Source: Coprococcus sp. (GTDB lineage: Bacteria > Bacillota > Clostridia > Lachnospirales > Lachnospiraceae). Taken from it: 64,000 nucleotides of DNA. The position numbers and the translations under genes are program-made. Below, one piece after another: positions 1-9,005 of this stretch. The stretch's first letter is position 1; the number at the start of each line of letters is the position of its first letter. The notes under the pieces were generated by a model, which worked only from the letters and a program-made list of their open reading frames with translations, did not search any database and was not told the origin of the DNA. The stretch lies in assembly GCA_017935345.1 (NCBI GenBank), contig JAGBHU010000008.1, forward strand, positions 186,001 through 250,000, given 5' to 3'.

Positions 1-125
1 ATTTGATAAATATGAGCAAAATGTGGGGGGGATATTTTTATCAGACAATCCTGACGTTCATCCTTGTGCTGCTTGCCGGAATCGGCTGCCTGTCGCTGAG
101 GAAACAGGCTGTACTCCAGCAATAA
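1..125 (+). CDS. Possible 3' end of a membrane protein (partial, left edge)
   Basis: An open frame enters from the left edge and stops with TAA at 123-125. The first ATG in this frame is at 12-14, giving at most 37 residues if it starts here. The product has one hydrophobic run (FILVLLAGIGCLSL) followed by a short basic tail, as at the C-terminal membrane segment of a transporter or similar protein. No family can be named from so little. It is the only plus-strand candidate in the first 24 kb, so it probably belongs to a gene mostly outside the window. Confidence 0.3.
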   Translation, partial: LINMSKMWGGYFYQTILTFILVLLAGIGCLSLRKQAVLQQ

Positions 126-212
126 GGCAATCAATGTCAACACCACTGCCTATAATTGCACGAGCCTGACACTTCTGTGTACTCCAGCAATAAGGCAAGC
201 AACACCACTGCC
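110..212. repeat. Short direct repeat with partial duplication
   Basis: The 21-nt string starting TGTACTCCAGCAATAAGG occurs at 110-130 and again at 178-198. Both copies are followed within a few bases by CAACACCACTGCC. This looks like a local duplication of about 68 bp that has since lost an internal part. The rest of the 126-382 gap shows no gene. Confidence 0.6.
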
Positions 213-382
213 ACTGCCGGTTCCTTGTATGGTATGCGCTGTTCTATTTTACATATTCTGATTTGAAAAATAGACATCATACCATACAAACATCCTCGTA
301 TCATTCTTCAATACTCCTAATTGTGCCTTTCACTTTTTCAGAATATAAAAGCCCCAGTGTTTTTGTTTCATCGTTATAACAT

Positions 383-1231
383 TCAATGGAGGATATTCAT
401 AATTCTTCTTTCCCGGTCCATATCCCTCTGTATTTTTACATATTCTGTATGCGATTCAAAACCGACTTTATAATCGTAATTCAGAATTCGATTCTCGGTA
501 TGAATTGCCACACAAACCACCTTGTTCTTAATGCAGATTATCGGACGCAGCGGTGCAAGTTCCAAAAGCAGATTAATCGTATCAACATCCAAAAGCTCCG
601 CAAGCACCTGTGAATTGGTAGCTGACAGATTATAACAACTGTCTAACTCCGGATGATTGAAGGAATATGAAAGTCGATGTGGATTTTCCGGTACATATCG
701 ATTCCGCTTGTAGGTAATATAGGTCTCTCCAACGAAATTCTTTTTGGTTACAAGCATAAGAACACGTCCCCAATAGACTTCCCTGCGCCTTTGCTTATTC
801 ATTTCATAACTGTGATATACCAATTCAAAATGTACATTCATACTGCTAAGCGAACCTTCCGGATATTGAACCTGCAACATTTCACTAACACTCACGTGAT
901 TAAAATTGCTTAACAAACCATATTGGTAAAAACAATTCACGTCCGGGTTTTCCATTTTTTCGATATAGTCATATCGCGGCAAAATACCGGCAAGTGCATT
1001 TTTCAGAAACCCATTCTGATACGTTGCCTTTGCCTGCTTTTGAATCCGCTGACCTCGGAATGCAAGAATTGTCATGATAATAAAACCGACAAAAATAACC
1101 AGCATACCAATAACGGCATTTTTCAACATCGCCCAAATAACAAATCCCCCTGCAAAGGCGAACACAGCTATAATCCGCATTGCAAGCTGTATTGCTTTTT
1201 CTTTTTTCAGTAAAACACTTATTTCATCCAT
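383..1231 (-). CDS. Membrane-anchored protein of unknown function (DUF3137-like?)
   Basis: 282 residues. A short N-terminal cytosolic helix is followed by two adjacent hydrophobic segments (about residues 16-36 and 39-58), a basic linker (RGQRIQKQAK) and a soluble C-terminal domain of about 220 residues rich in aromatic residues and beta-type sequence. This architecture recalls DUF3137-type proteins, but I cannot confirm a family. The domain most likely faces the cytoplasm, because the loop after the second helix is positively charged. The gene stands alone, about 100 bp downstream of the small lipoprotein gene on the same strand. Confidence 0.55.
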   Translation of the reverse strand: MDEISVLLKKEKAIQLAMRIIAVFAFAGGFVIWAMLKNAVIGMLVIFVGFIIMTILAFRGQRIQKQAKATYQNGFLKNALAGILPRYDYIEKMENPDVNCFYQYGLLSNFNHVSVSEMLQVQYPEGSLSSMNVHFELVYHSYEMNKQRRREVYWGRVLMLVTKKNFVGETYITYKRNRYVPENPHRLSYSFNHPELDSCYNLSATNSQVLAELLDVDTINLLLELAPLRPIICIKNKVVCVAIHTENRILNYDYKVGFESHTEYVKIQRDMDRERRIMNILH

Positions 1232-1334
1232 ATTTCCACATTCTCTCCCTACATTCTTTTATTTATAGACAATTATCGGTTGTGTTGAAGTTGAACGATA
1301 CACCATTCTGGGTGGGTCATACAGGAATATCTGT

Positions 1335-1709
1335 TCAATCTACTTTATCACTATCTTTAATCTTTAAAATGCTCCATCTGCCCGAGTCATACTGGTGGAG
1401 TGTACAGTCATAATACACAAAAGGACCTGCATCATCTTCTGTCGCCGGAATCGCTACGCAATTAATTGTATTACCATCTGTAAATACATATATGTAAGCA
1501 GACAAGTCACCTTCTCCTCCTCCACCATAAAAATCAAAATCATATTGAAAGTCCTCATCGAAATATTCTTCTGCGATTTTCTCTGCCCTCATCTTATTAT
1601 CAGCATCAATCTTTGCCTGTTCTTCAGGTGTCGTACATCCGTTAAGAAGCACGAGTACCATCACACTAAAAAACATACATATTATTTTTCTGAAATTCTT
1701 TGCTGACAT
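1335..1709 (-). CDS. Small lipoprotein, unknown function
   Basis: 124 residues from the ATG at 1709, which has a G-rich ribosome-binding site (GGGGGTAATT) just upstream. An earlier in-frame ATG at 1730 lacks one. The N-terminus has a lysine/arginine patch, a hydrophobic core and a lipobox LLNGC with the acylated cysteine at about residue 25, so the mature protein should sit on the outer face of the membrane. The mature part is acidic (EEYFDEDFQYDFDFYGGGGEGD) and then beta-rich with two cysteines (YYDCTLH and TINCVA). It resembles the many small Lachnospiraceae lipoproteins without assigned function. Confidence 0.65.
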   Translation of the reverse strand: MSAKNFRKIICMFFSVMVLVLLNGCTTPEEQAKIDADNKMRAEKIAEEYFDEDFQYDFDFYGGGGEGDLSAYIYVFTDGNTINCVAIPATEDDAGPFVYYDCTLHQYDSGRWSILKIKDSDKVD

Positions 1710-1817
1710 AATTACCCCCATAAAATTCAAGTTTTCTTTTTATTTTATCATATCCATTTTAGATATCCTATCGCCAATTTATAAAACGAACCATACAACG
1801 AACAGTTATTATCAAAA

Positions 1818-1856
1818 TCACCAAACCTCCAGACTATCAATCGCATCTACCCATGC
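1818..1856 (-). pseudogene. Remnant of a DUF6061-type gene (C-terminal codons only)
   Basis: Reading the minus strand, these bases encode AWVDAIDSLEVW followed by a stop. This matches the C-terminus of the intact DUF6061-like gene at 9006-9245 and closely matches the copy at 24272-24511. Nothing upstream continues the frame as a recognisable gene. The flanking sequence on the gene's 3' side also resembles the flank of the 9-kb copy, for example the AT-rich stretch at 1730-1760 compared with 8945-8975. Confidence 0.75.
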
Positions 1857-1874
1857 AAAATACAGACAAGTATA

Positions 1875-1922
1875 AAAACACCGCCTATATTTGATACCTG
1901 CATTGTACCAAACATAGACGGT
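1875..1922 (-). terminator. Rho-independent terminator of the hybrid kinase gene
   Basis: Imperfect stem of ACCGTCTATGTTTG with CAAATATAGGCGGT (1909-1922 with 1880-1893), followed on the minus strand by GTTTTTATAC. It lies about 37 bp after the kinase stop codon. Confidence 0.7.
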
Positions 1923-1958
1923 ATTAGCTATTTTTCAAGATATAAATGCCCGTTGCAA

Positions 1959-4900
1959 TTATGTTAAATCCTTATTTTCTCCAACCCATGTTTCCAGACA
2001 CTTCATCAACTGCTCAATATCCAATGGTTTTGTAAGGTGCTCATTCATACCGGCATTTTTACTCCGCTGTATGTCTTCCGTAAAAGCATTCGCAGTCATG
2101 GCAATAATCGGAATTTCGGCAGCGTCCTTACGCGGAAGCTTTCTGATTGCCTCAGTAGCTTCATACCCGTTCATAATTGGCATCTGAATATCCATCAAGA
2201 TCATATCGTAGTAGTTTTCGTCCGATTTTTCAAATATTTCCAATGCCTCTCGTCCGTCTTCAGCACTTTCTACCGTCACTCCGGTCTCACCGATAATTTC
2301 TTCAGCTATTTCCCGGTTCAGCTCATTATCCTCTACTAATAGAATTCTCTTTCCATTCAGTTTCACCTTAGTAAACGATTCGTCCTCAGACAGTTCCTTG
2401 CTCTTATCCTGTTCTGCAATCTGATTAAAAAGATATACCAGACGTGACTTAAACAGTGGTTTGGATATAAAACCGTTCACACCTGCACGGCGTGCTTCTT
2501 CTTCCACAGTGCTCCAATCATATGCCGACAAAATAATAATCGGTACATCAGGACCAACCTTTTCACGAATCGCCCGTGCTGTCTCAATACCGTCCATTTC
2601 AGGCATCTTCCAGTCTAAAATCACGGCAAAATAATCCTGATTACTCTGGTGGTGCTCCCATACCCTCTGCACGGCTTCTCTTCCGCTCAGAACATATTCG
2701 CCCTTCATTCCGATGTTCTCAAGAATCAGGCATGTCATCTCACTGGCATTTTTATCATCATCTACCACCAGCACCGGCAAATCCATAAGCTTCTCCGTAT
2801 TCGGTGTCTCCGTGTCCACAAGCTTCAGAATCAGCGTGACAACAAATTTCGTTCCTTTGCCTATCTCACTCTCTACTACAATATCACCATTCATCCTGCG
2901 GGCAATATTCCTTGCAATGGTCATTCCAAGTCCTGTCCCCTCAATCTTGCTTACCCTTGAATCCTCTGCGCGGGCGAACGGCTCAAACAGCTTTTCCAGA
3001 AACTCTTTACTCATACCGATTCCGTTATCACGGAAAACAAATTCATAACAGCCATAGCCATGCATCATGGATGCCTTCTCGTTAATTTCCATCTCAATAT
3101 TTCCGCCCGGATTCGTGTATTTTGCTGAATTTCCCAATATATTCATAAAAATCTGCTGCATTCTCATGGTGTCACCGATTACACACTCATGCTCTACGTT
3201 CGTAATATGCACATCAAGATTATGCTTTCTTTCCTGCATGGCAGGTCGAATCATGGTTACCAGATTTCCAATCAGGTCGGATAAATTAACTTCCTCCTCC
3301 GTCAAATCTATTTTTCCTGATTCAATCTTGCTCATATCAAGAACTTCATTGATAAGTGACAGAAGATGTCTGCTGGAGACAGTAATCTTTTTCAAGCAAT
3401 CTTCAACACGCTCTTTATCCTCCAAATATTTTCCTGCAATTGCCGTCATTCCGATAATCGCATTCATCGGAGTTCTGATGTCATGACTCATTCTTGACAT
3501 AAAATCACTTTTGGCTGCATTGGCGTAATTGGCCGCTTCACACGCTTCTCTTAATGCCTGCTGCTCCTGTTCTTCTTTCAGCTTACTTTCTGTCACATCC
3601 TGTGCCACATATAATGCCCGTTTTGGTCTGCCGTCGCTTGTTGTCTCAGCCAATACGATACTGGCGCGAATCCATGCTCTCCGATTATTCTCATCCGGCA
3701 CCATACGATATTCAAAAGCAACCACCGGCTGTTCTATACTCAGGGTATTCAGTAGTCTCTGATAATTCACATGCTCCAAATAATCCTCCCTGTCATCAGT
3801 AGAAATAAAGTTTTGAGCATACATATGAATCCCCTGGGTGTAATTTCTTTCAGCTCCCAAAACACTGCCAACTTCCGCCTTCTGCATTACAGACCTGAAT
3901 GTCTCATTCTCAAAGTCAATATAATATGTTGCAAAAAACATACTGCTTAAGCTGTTGATAATAGATGCTTTTTCTATCGATTCCCTGTGTGCATGCTCCT
4001 CCTCCAGCTTTTCTGACGTAATATCACGTCCCAGTATATTAACAACGGTTTTCTCTCCCTGTCGCAAATAAAGCACATGCTCCTCTGTCCATAGCAAAGG
4101 TGTGCCCCTGTGTCTGTACTGGCATATATCTTCCCGAAAATCCTGCACCGTTTCAGCATTTTTGCGAAGATTTTCAAGAAATAATACTTTTTTAAACTCT
4201 TTCTTGTCCGCTTCTACAACCGTTTCCTCGAATGCTTTTCTAACATAATAATCATAGTCGCCTTCCTCACGTCTGCCTATAATACCTTCCCTCAGATAGA
4301 CTCTCTCGCATATTCCGGTTTCCAAATCTATGGTATTTAATATACTATACCTTGATTTGATAATTGCTGCCATTCTCTGGTCATTCTGCATCCGCTCCAT
4401 GTCGCTTTTTGTCTGTTCATCCACATCCTGAAAAGTCAGAATCGCATAACCGCCCTGGGTCTTTTTCTCCTTAAAATAGGCTGATATACAAACATACCGC
4501 CACGCACCATACAGAAACAACCGACACCGAACTGTCTTTTTCTTTGCTCCGTTCTCCCAGGCTGTTCTCATCGACTCCAGTGAAAGCTGATTGTATACAT
4601 TCTCCTGATCCTCAGGTGATATGTAACCGGCGCCGATGCCTTTAAAAGCATTATTCCACAAATGTTTTTCTGTGTTCACATTCTTTTTTATCTTTTCTGT
4701 AGCCTGCACTACATTTACATGGCCACTTTGCAGGTCTACAACATAAATAGCAAAATTTGCCTCTCCCAGCGAGTTAATAATCTCCTGATTTCGAATATTA
4801 ACCTCTTCTCTTGCAAGCCCCTCCTTGAAGGTATCATGGATGTCCTTAAGGCAAATCATAACCTTCTGATTATCATCCGTATAATCAAAATCCGGAACAA

Positions 4901-5528
4901 TTTCCAGATGGTTCCATCTATATGTATTACCGGTTCTACGGCGATAAATACAACTCAGCTTTTTTGCCCCTTTTTTCAATTCGGCTTTCACATTGTCAAA
5001 CTGGGCAAAATTCTCATATCGTTCTATATCCTCCTCATAGATATAGCCGGATTTGGCAATGCCAAAAAACCAATCGGTAAGAGAAGTCATATATTCACGC
5101 ATTTCCTGAACTTCTTCCTCATCCACTTTTACGATAGAGAAACTATCCGTACTTAAATTTCCCCGCAAAACCTTATGGTATACATGATTTGCCACCTCTG
5201 CATAAGGCGTAACCGTAATCATAAATGCCGGAACCTCTTCCTCCCACAGAATACGAGTGGCCGCAATCTCCACTGCCTTACCAAAGGGATCGTCATAATT
5301 AACGGAGCGTGCTTCCTTTTTATCTCCGATATACAACAACGGACAATTCTCACAGGTACCTTCCCATAATTCATGGCAAACCATGCCTTTCTCAATACTC
5401 GGTGCAACCTCTCTTACCCGTTTGTTGTAGTATAAAATTTTATGATTATCTTCCCGTATGACATAAACCGCTGTCATCTGAAGAGAATCCAGTATCAGTT
5501 CATATTCTCTCGATTTCACTTTTATCAC
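1959..5528 (-). CDS. Cytosolic PAS-rich hybrid sensor histidine kinase with two receiver domains
   Basis: 1189 residues with no membrane segment. The N-terminal 650 residues hold several PAS-like sensor domains, the last ending near VAQDVTESKLKEEQ. Then come HisKA with phospho-acceptor His682 (SHDIRTPMN) and a HATPase domain showing the N box (NILGNSAKYTN), G1 (FRDNGIGMS) and G2 (EGTGLGMTIARN). Receiver 1 has Asp972 (ILDWKMPEMDG) and receiver 2 has Asp1113 (LMDIQMPIMNG). No DNA-binding output domain is present, so it should feed a phosphorelay or act through protein contacts. The start is GTG at 5528, or GTG at 5519, which is better spaced from the GGGTGA motif. The gene is monocistronic, between its own promoter and terminator. 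The signal is unknown; the N-terminal PAS carries a CENCPLLY cysteine pair. Confidence 0.9.
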   Translation of the reverse strand: MIKVKSREYELILDSLQMTAVYVIREDNHKILYYNKRVREVAPSIEKGMVCHELWEGTCENCPLLYIGDKKEARSVNYDDPFGKAVEIAATRILWEEEVPAFMITVTPYAEVANHVYHKVLRGNLSTDSFSIVKVDEEEVQEMREYMTSLTDWFFGIAKSGYIYEEDIERYENFAQFDNVKAELKKGAKKLSCIYRRRTGNTYRWNHLEIVPDFDYTDDNQKVMICLKDIHDTFKEGLAREEVNIRNQEIINSLGEANFAIYVVDLQSGHVNVVQATEKIKKNVNTEKHLWNNAFKGIGAGYISPEDQENVYNQLSLESMRTAWENGAKKKTVRCRLFLYGAWRYVCISAYFKEKKTQGGYAILTFQDVDEQTKSDMERMQNDQRMAAIIKSRYSILNTIDLETGICERVYLREGIIGRREEGDYDYYVRKAFEETVVEADKKEFKKVLFLENLRKNAETVQDFREDICQYRHRGTPLLWTEEHVLYLRQGEKTVVNILGRDITSEKLEEEHAHRESIEKASIINSLSSMFFATYYIDFENETFRSVMQKAEVGSVLGAERNYTQGIHMYAQNFISTDDREDYLEHVNYQRLLNTLSIEQPVVAFEYRMVPDENNRRAWIRASIVLAETTSDGRPKRALYVAQDVTESKLKEEQEQQALREACEAANYANAAKSDFMSRMSHDIRTPMNAIIGMTAIAGKYLEDKERVEDCLKKITVSSRHLLSLINEVLDMSKIESGKIDLTEEEVNLSDLIGNLVTMIRPAMQERKHNLDVHITNVEHECVIGDTMRMQQIFMNILGNSAKYTNPGGNIEMEINEKASMMHGYGCYEFVFRDNGIGMSKEFLEKLFEPFARAEDSRVSKIEGTGLGMTIARNIARRMNGDIVVESEIGKGTKFVVTLILKLVDTETPNTEKLMDLPVLVVDDDKNASEMTCLILENIGMKGEYVLSGREAVQRVWEHHQSNQDYFAVILDWKMPEMDGIETARAIREKVGPDVPIIILSAYDWSTVEEEARRAGVNGFISKPLFKSRLVYLFNQIAEQDKSKELSEDESFTKVKLNGKRILLVEDNELNREIAEEIIGETGVTVESAEDGREALEIFEKSDENYYDMILMDIQMPIMNGYEATEAIRKLPRKDAAEIPIIAMTANAFTEDIQRSKNAGMNEHLTKPLDIEQLMKCLETWVGENKDLT

Positions 5529-5587
5529 CCGTACCTATAATATTTTTAGGAATTTGAAGCTTCATTTGCAAAACTTTATATTATATA

Positions 5588-5616
5588 ATTGTATCACTAT
5601 CCAAATATCAATACAA
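5588..5616 (-). promoter_or_regulatory. Sigma-A-type promoter of the hybrid kinase gene
   Basis: On the minus strand: TTGTAT, 17-bp spacer, TACAAT. It lies about 60 bp upstream of the kinase start. Confidence 0.55.
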
Positions 5617-5620
5617 GATA

Positions 5621-5686
5621 TATTATCACAATCCTTTTGGTCTATTATCACAATCTTTTTGGTTTATTATTACAATCCTTTTGAGC
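5621..5686. repeat. Three tandem 22-bp repeats
   Basis: Three consecutive 22-nt units begin TATTATCACAATCC, TATTATCACAATCT and TATTATTACAATCC (5621-5642, 5643-5664, 5665-5686). One unit of the same repeat occurs at 10774-10795. At both places the array is directly joined to the same terminator-containing segment. Confidence 0.85.
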
Positions 5687-5747
5687 TTCTATCCACCTAT
5701 ATCAAGACATAAAAAGGGCTTCCCGATTTCTCGGAAAGCCCCATAAA
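5687..5747 (-). terminator. Terminator segment, copy 1 of a duplicated unit
   Basis: This segment is almost base-for-base the same as 10796-10856. It contains the hairpin GGGCTTTCCGA-GAAA-TCGGGAAGCCC (5716-5741), followed on the minus strand by TTTTTATG. It would terminate transcripts coming from the small gene at 5862-6140. The remaining gap up to 5861 shows nothing recognisable. Confidence 0.8.
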
Positions 5748-5861
5748 TGATATGCTCCCCATATGGTAGACAATGCAAGGGATAATCTTGGGTGGCAAAC
5801 AAATTGATATAAATTCTTTATAAAGAAAACTAAGATTAATCTCGCACATTATTTTGCATAC

Positions 5862-6140
5862 TCATAAAAATATTTCCGGAATCAATTTGTATTCATATAC
5901 CACTTCTTCCTCTAAGTCGTCTGCATTATCAAAGATTCGTTTTAATCTTTCTTCCTTATCATTATCCTTTTCCGTGTTCCCCATTACATCGCGATAATAT
6001 TTCATAAATGTTTTAAAAGTACTTCCCGTAACCCTTAACAGTATGACGCCGATTTTTTCAAAAACAAATTTACTGTGCAGATTTCTTGAAGATATTCTCA
6101 TCAGAAAATAGTCTACCTTTTTATATGAGAACCACCACAA
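5862..6140 (-). CDS. Small hypothetical protein, start uncertain
   Basis: Up to 92 residues. The longest frame starts at a TTG (6140) inside the end of the upstream gene. The ATG at 6101 (MRISSRNLHS) follows an AAAAGG motif but with long spacing, and gives 79 residues. The middle is basic and amphipathic (TFKTFMKYYRDVMG) and the C-terminal half is very acidic (EERLKRIFDNADDLEEEVVYEY). No family recognised. It lies immediately after the DUF3592-like gene and before a terminator, so it may be co-transcribed with that gene, if it is real. Confidence 0.4.
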   Translation of the reverse strand: MWWFSYKKVDYFLMRISSRNLHSKFVFEKIGVILLRVTGSTFKTFMKYYRDVMGNTEKDNDKEERLKRIFDNADDLEEEVVYEYKLIPEIFL

Positions 6141-6855
6141 CTGCCGTGATTACAATGAAAATCATTCCAATCATGACTCCGCTGATTTTCCTCGCCTTTC
6201 CGGCTATGGGATCGTATATACACCTCGGATCCTCGGGATCAATCATAAGCTCTCTTACTTCACCCACCTTGGCACATCCTTGTCTTGCAAAGACATCCTC
6301 ATGTCTCCGATAAACCTTCCCCCTGTATGTGTATTCGAATATCGATCTCTTCGAGAATGAATTTCCCTTGGCATATTGATGAGAGATACATTTTCCCTGA
6401 ACACGTTCCGTCAAATATTTCTTGGCAACATTTCCAAAGTGGAAGCCACTCAGACAGTTCCCGAAGCCTATCACAAAAAACAGGGACAAGAAAATGACAT
6501 CCTTATATGTTACCGAGATATCAGGAACCTGTTTACAGATGATTATACCGGCAGTGATTAACACAATGAATACAACACCCAAAGCTATAATAAAGCCTGC
6601 GATTCCTCGTTTGCGCAGCGATGGACCGGACTCCTCATTTTCATTCACTCTCATCCTGACCCTACGAGTTCCCGACAAATCCGACTGACTCGCATCACCG
6701 ACTGACATATGTCCGTCTTTCACTTCTATACCAAGAGAATTGAGGTCATCAGGACTAAGACTCTCAATTCCGTTTTCACGGATCTTCTGAATCATCTCAG
6801 GGTCCGCTATCGTCATCCTTAAAGGATTGCTTTTTCTATTATCTTCTAATCCCAT
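6121..6855 (-). CDS. DUF3592-like membrane protein
   Basis: 244 residues. A hydrophilic N-terminal 80 residues is followed by two membrane segments (about 84-106 and 117-135), a loop domain containing the pattern G-K-x-Y-R-R-H and G-E-V-R-E-L-M-I-D-P-x-D-P, and a last membrane helix at the C-terminus. The loop (VFARQGCAKVGEVRELMIDPEDPRCIYDP) is typical of DUF3592-like proteins, where a small beta domain sits between membrane helices. The molecular role is unknown. A good GGAGG site precedes the ATG at 6855. Confidence 0.6.
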   Translation of the reverse strand: MGLEDNRKSNPLRMTIADPEMIQKIRENGIESLSPDDLNSLGIEVKDGHMSVGDASQSDLSGTRRVRMRVNENEESGPSLRKRGIAGFIIALGVVFIVLITAGIIICKQVPDISVTYKDVIFLSLFFVIGFGNCLSGFHFGNVAKKYLTERVQGKCISHQYAKGNSFSKRSIFEYTYRGKVYRRHEDVFARQGCAKVGEVRELMIDPEDPRCIYDPIAGKARKISGVMIGMIFIVITAVVVVLI

Positions 6856-6924
6856 TTTTTGTTCCTCCTTTAATAATTTTTGTAAAACAAATTTTAATCT
6901 CTAATGGGGCGATATCTCCCTATT

Positions 6925-7770
6925 TTACCCGATTAATCCATTCACAACAATTTCGCCCTCTGGTGTAATTTCTACATTCATAGCATGCTCAGCAAACATC
7001 TCGTCCAGACCAATTTCAATATCCACACTACCATCCTGAAATATATATATGAGTGATACACTTAGCTTTTTAAAAAATTCTTCTTTCGTAATATAAGGAA
7101 GTTCTTTCTGCCAGGTCTCAATCAATCCGTCATTTCCGGCTAGATTCTCTGCACATTTATGAAAAACTTCTTGCGTCAGTTCGTGTTGCATCGGATAAAT
7201 CCTATGTAAAACTGCAATGGCTCTATTTGCAGTTTTAGTGCCCGGACCATCTGATTCCAATTCCACATCTACCATTTGCCCACACCAGCTTATTTTCCCA
7301 TCAAAGGACGAACATGTCCGATATCTTTTCCATTCAAAATCACCGATTCCGTCCACATGCAATATAACAGGCAACAGTGCTTTCATAGCTGCTTCTTCCA
7401 GTGCAGTATCTTTTACTTTCTTCTTTAATAGTTTCACAAGCAGGTATTGGTTTTCTTTTTGGAATCCTATTTCATCTGATATACATTTTCTGACACACAC
7501 ATGATAGATAGTATGCTTTTTTAACTTGCACTTCTTATTATGCTTAAATTCTTTTTTATCTATCGGAACTACCAGAACACCATCCATCGCAACAACTTCA
7601 CCTGACGGAAGTTCCTTATAAGCAATATAATTATTAAAATGCTGTTCTATCGTTTGCTTGTACAAATTAAAACTATTATTAAAGTCATTTTCATTATATA
7701 TCAAAAGTTCTGTGCATTCCTCGAAAAAATGTGACATATAACTCTGATATATTTCCTTATAATTATCCAT
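6925..7770 (-). CDS. DUF2262-like hypothetical protein
   Basis: 281 residues, soluble. The N-terminal half contains an SH3-like stretch (AYKELPSGEVVAMDGVLVVP) followed by basic residues. The C-terminal half has the features I associate with DUF2262: a conserved W-K-R-Y start, several predicted helices, then FQDGSVDIEIGLDEMFAEHAMNVE and an ending of the type G-E-I-V-V-N-G-L-I-G. Proteins of this family are scattered in Firmicutes accessory regions next to unrelated small genes and have no known function. The assignment is from memory and could be wrong. Confidence 0.55.
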   Translation of the reverse strand: MDNYKEIYQSYMSHFFEECTELLIYNENDFNNSFNLYKQTIEQHFNNYIAYKELPSGEVVAMDGVLVVPIDKKEFKHNKKCKLKKHTIYHVCVRKCISDEIGFQKENQYLLVKLLKKKVKDTALEEAAMKALLPVILHVDGIGDFEWKRYRTCSSFDGKISWCGQMVDVELESDGPGTKTANRAIAVLHRIYPMQHELTQEVFHKCAENLAGNDGLIETWQKELPYITKEEFFKKLSVSLIYIFQDGSVDIEIGLDEMFAEHAMNVEITPEGEIVVNGLIG

Positions 7771-7810
7771 GCACTCTCCTTTGCGACGCTATATCCAATT
7801 CAAATTTCAA

Positions 7811-8407
7811 CTATTCTGCTTTCCACACTAAATTGTACCTTGTTACCCCATTACTAGCTGTTTTATGGTTATAAAGCTCACATCCATAATGCTGATATAT
7901 CTGTGCATACTGCTTCATATCTGTATCAAACAATAATGGTACTTTCTCCTTATCTGCATAGCTCTTCGCAAATTCTACCAACTGCCTTGCATATCCTTTT
8001 CCCTGATATTGCTTATCTACGCAGACAAACAATATATCAATATGTGGCTTTGATGCGTACTGCTTATTTGAGTCAGTTATTTGTTTTATGTGCGACATAT
8101 ACCTTTTTAATGTCTTATATGGAACCGCCTTTAATAGTCGAACCAGCATCTTCAATTGCGGAACTACTGGTGCTTTTTTATTATGAATAAATCCTATTAC
8201 TGCCCTATTATCCTCCGTTACATAAAGTGCCTTAGATTCATACACATAATCAGTATATATATCCATATATTTGATTACTAATTCTTTTCTTTCCTCAATT
8301 GCACCAAATTCATGAAATAGCTCATTGGTAACAAATGCTTCTCCAACCATTTTCTTTATTTCATTTAATTTAGTTTTTGATATTTTATCAAGACAATTTA
8401 TCTGCAT
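7811..8407 (-). CDS. GNAT-family N-acetyltransferase
   Basis: 198 residues. The acetyl-CoA binding core is visible as DILFVCVDKQYQGKGYARQLVEFAKSYA-type sequence (motif A with Q-x-x-G-K-G) near residues 137-160, followed by the C-terminal PLLFDTDMKQYAQIYQHYGCELYNH segment. The N-terminal half matches the larger GNATs that start with a helix-rich region and Y-x-x-Y-V-Y-x-S-K-A-L-Y. The substrate cannot be read from the sequence. It sits alone between unrelated accessory genes. Confidence 0.85.
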   Translation of the reverse strand: MQINCLDKISKTKLNEIKKMVGEAFVTNELFHEFGAIEERKELVIKYMDIYTDYVYESKALYVTEDNRAVIGFIHNKKAPVVPQLKMLVRLLKAVPYKTLKRYMSHIKQITDSNKQYASKPHIDILFVCVDKQYQGKGYARQLVEFAKSYADKEKVPLLFDTDMKQYAQIYQHYGCELYNHKTASNGVTRYNLVWKAE

Positions 8408-8432
8408 TTTATCGCTCCACCAAATTTAAAAT

Positions 8433-8720
8433 TTATCTTTGCACTTTATTATACTCATCCCGAAGTTTGCTCAAATGCTCAATAATATTTGCATTCCATG
8501 AAATAATCTGTGGTAACTGTTCACACGGAAACTCTTTGCATAAACCACAGAACTGTACCCCATGTTCTCTTGCACACGCATGAATTTTACATCTTCCAGA
8601 CTGCGACCATTCAGGAACATACCCATCTGACTCAATACAACCTGGGCATAATCCCTTATCTTTTTTCTCACATCCAACGCAGCATTCACCACATGCTGTT
8701 ATAACAGAAAAATCTATCAT
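8433..8720 (-). CDS. DUF3795 cysteine-rich protein
   Basis: 95 residues with nine cysteines in a zinc-finger-like order: ACGECCVGCEKKDKGLCPGC, then CKIHACAREHGVQFCGLCKEFPCE. This is the standard DUF3795 pattern, at its usual length. Function is unknown; metal binding is likely. Family members are small single-domain proteins found across Clostridia. The gene is 25 bp from the GNAT gene on the same strand and could be co-transcribed with it. Confidence 0.85.
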   Translation of the reverse strand: MIDFSVITACGECCVGCEKKDKGLCPGCIESDGYVPEWSQSGRCKIHACAREHGVQFCGLCKEFPCEQLPQIISWNANIIEHLSKLRDEYNKVQR

Positions 8721-8775
8721 ATGTAATTATCCTCTCAAATTTTCGATTTGATTAATTCTGAAAATCAAAATCTAC

Positions 8776-8883
8776 CTATGTTGTAGAAGCAACATAAGCA
8801 AAATGCGCAAAACAATATAAACCAAACAATGCTAATACTATTAGTAATATAATTATAATATTTTTTATGCTAGGTTTTTTCAC
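8776..8883 (-). CDS. 35-aa single-pass membrane peptide
   Basis: A GTG at 8881-8883, preceded by GAGGTGATTTTT as ribosome-binding site, opens a 35-codon frame ending in TAG. The product is a short basic N-terminus (MKKPSIKN), one hydrophobic helix of about 22 residues (IIIILLIVLALFGLYCFAHF) and a five- to six-residue tail. It occupies most of the 8721-9005 gap. It could be a small membrane regulator or a toxin-like peptide. No homologue can be named. Confidence 0.45.
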   Translation of the reverse strand: MKKPSIKNIIIILLIVLALFGLYCFAHFAYVASTT

Positions 8884-9005
8884 AAAAATCACCTCAGTTA
8901 TTTTATAAAATCAAAAGTATATCGAACTAATCAGTTTCACAAATTCGAGTTTTTCTTTTATTTTACCATGCCAAGTCTAGATATTCTACCAACATTTATC
9001 AAAAA

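Noticed and set aside
5621-5747. CRISPR-like reading of the 22-bp tandem repeats
   Set aside because: The units are directly adjacent without spacers and there are only three; no cas genes are present.
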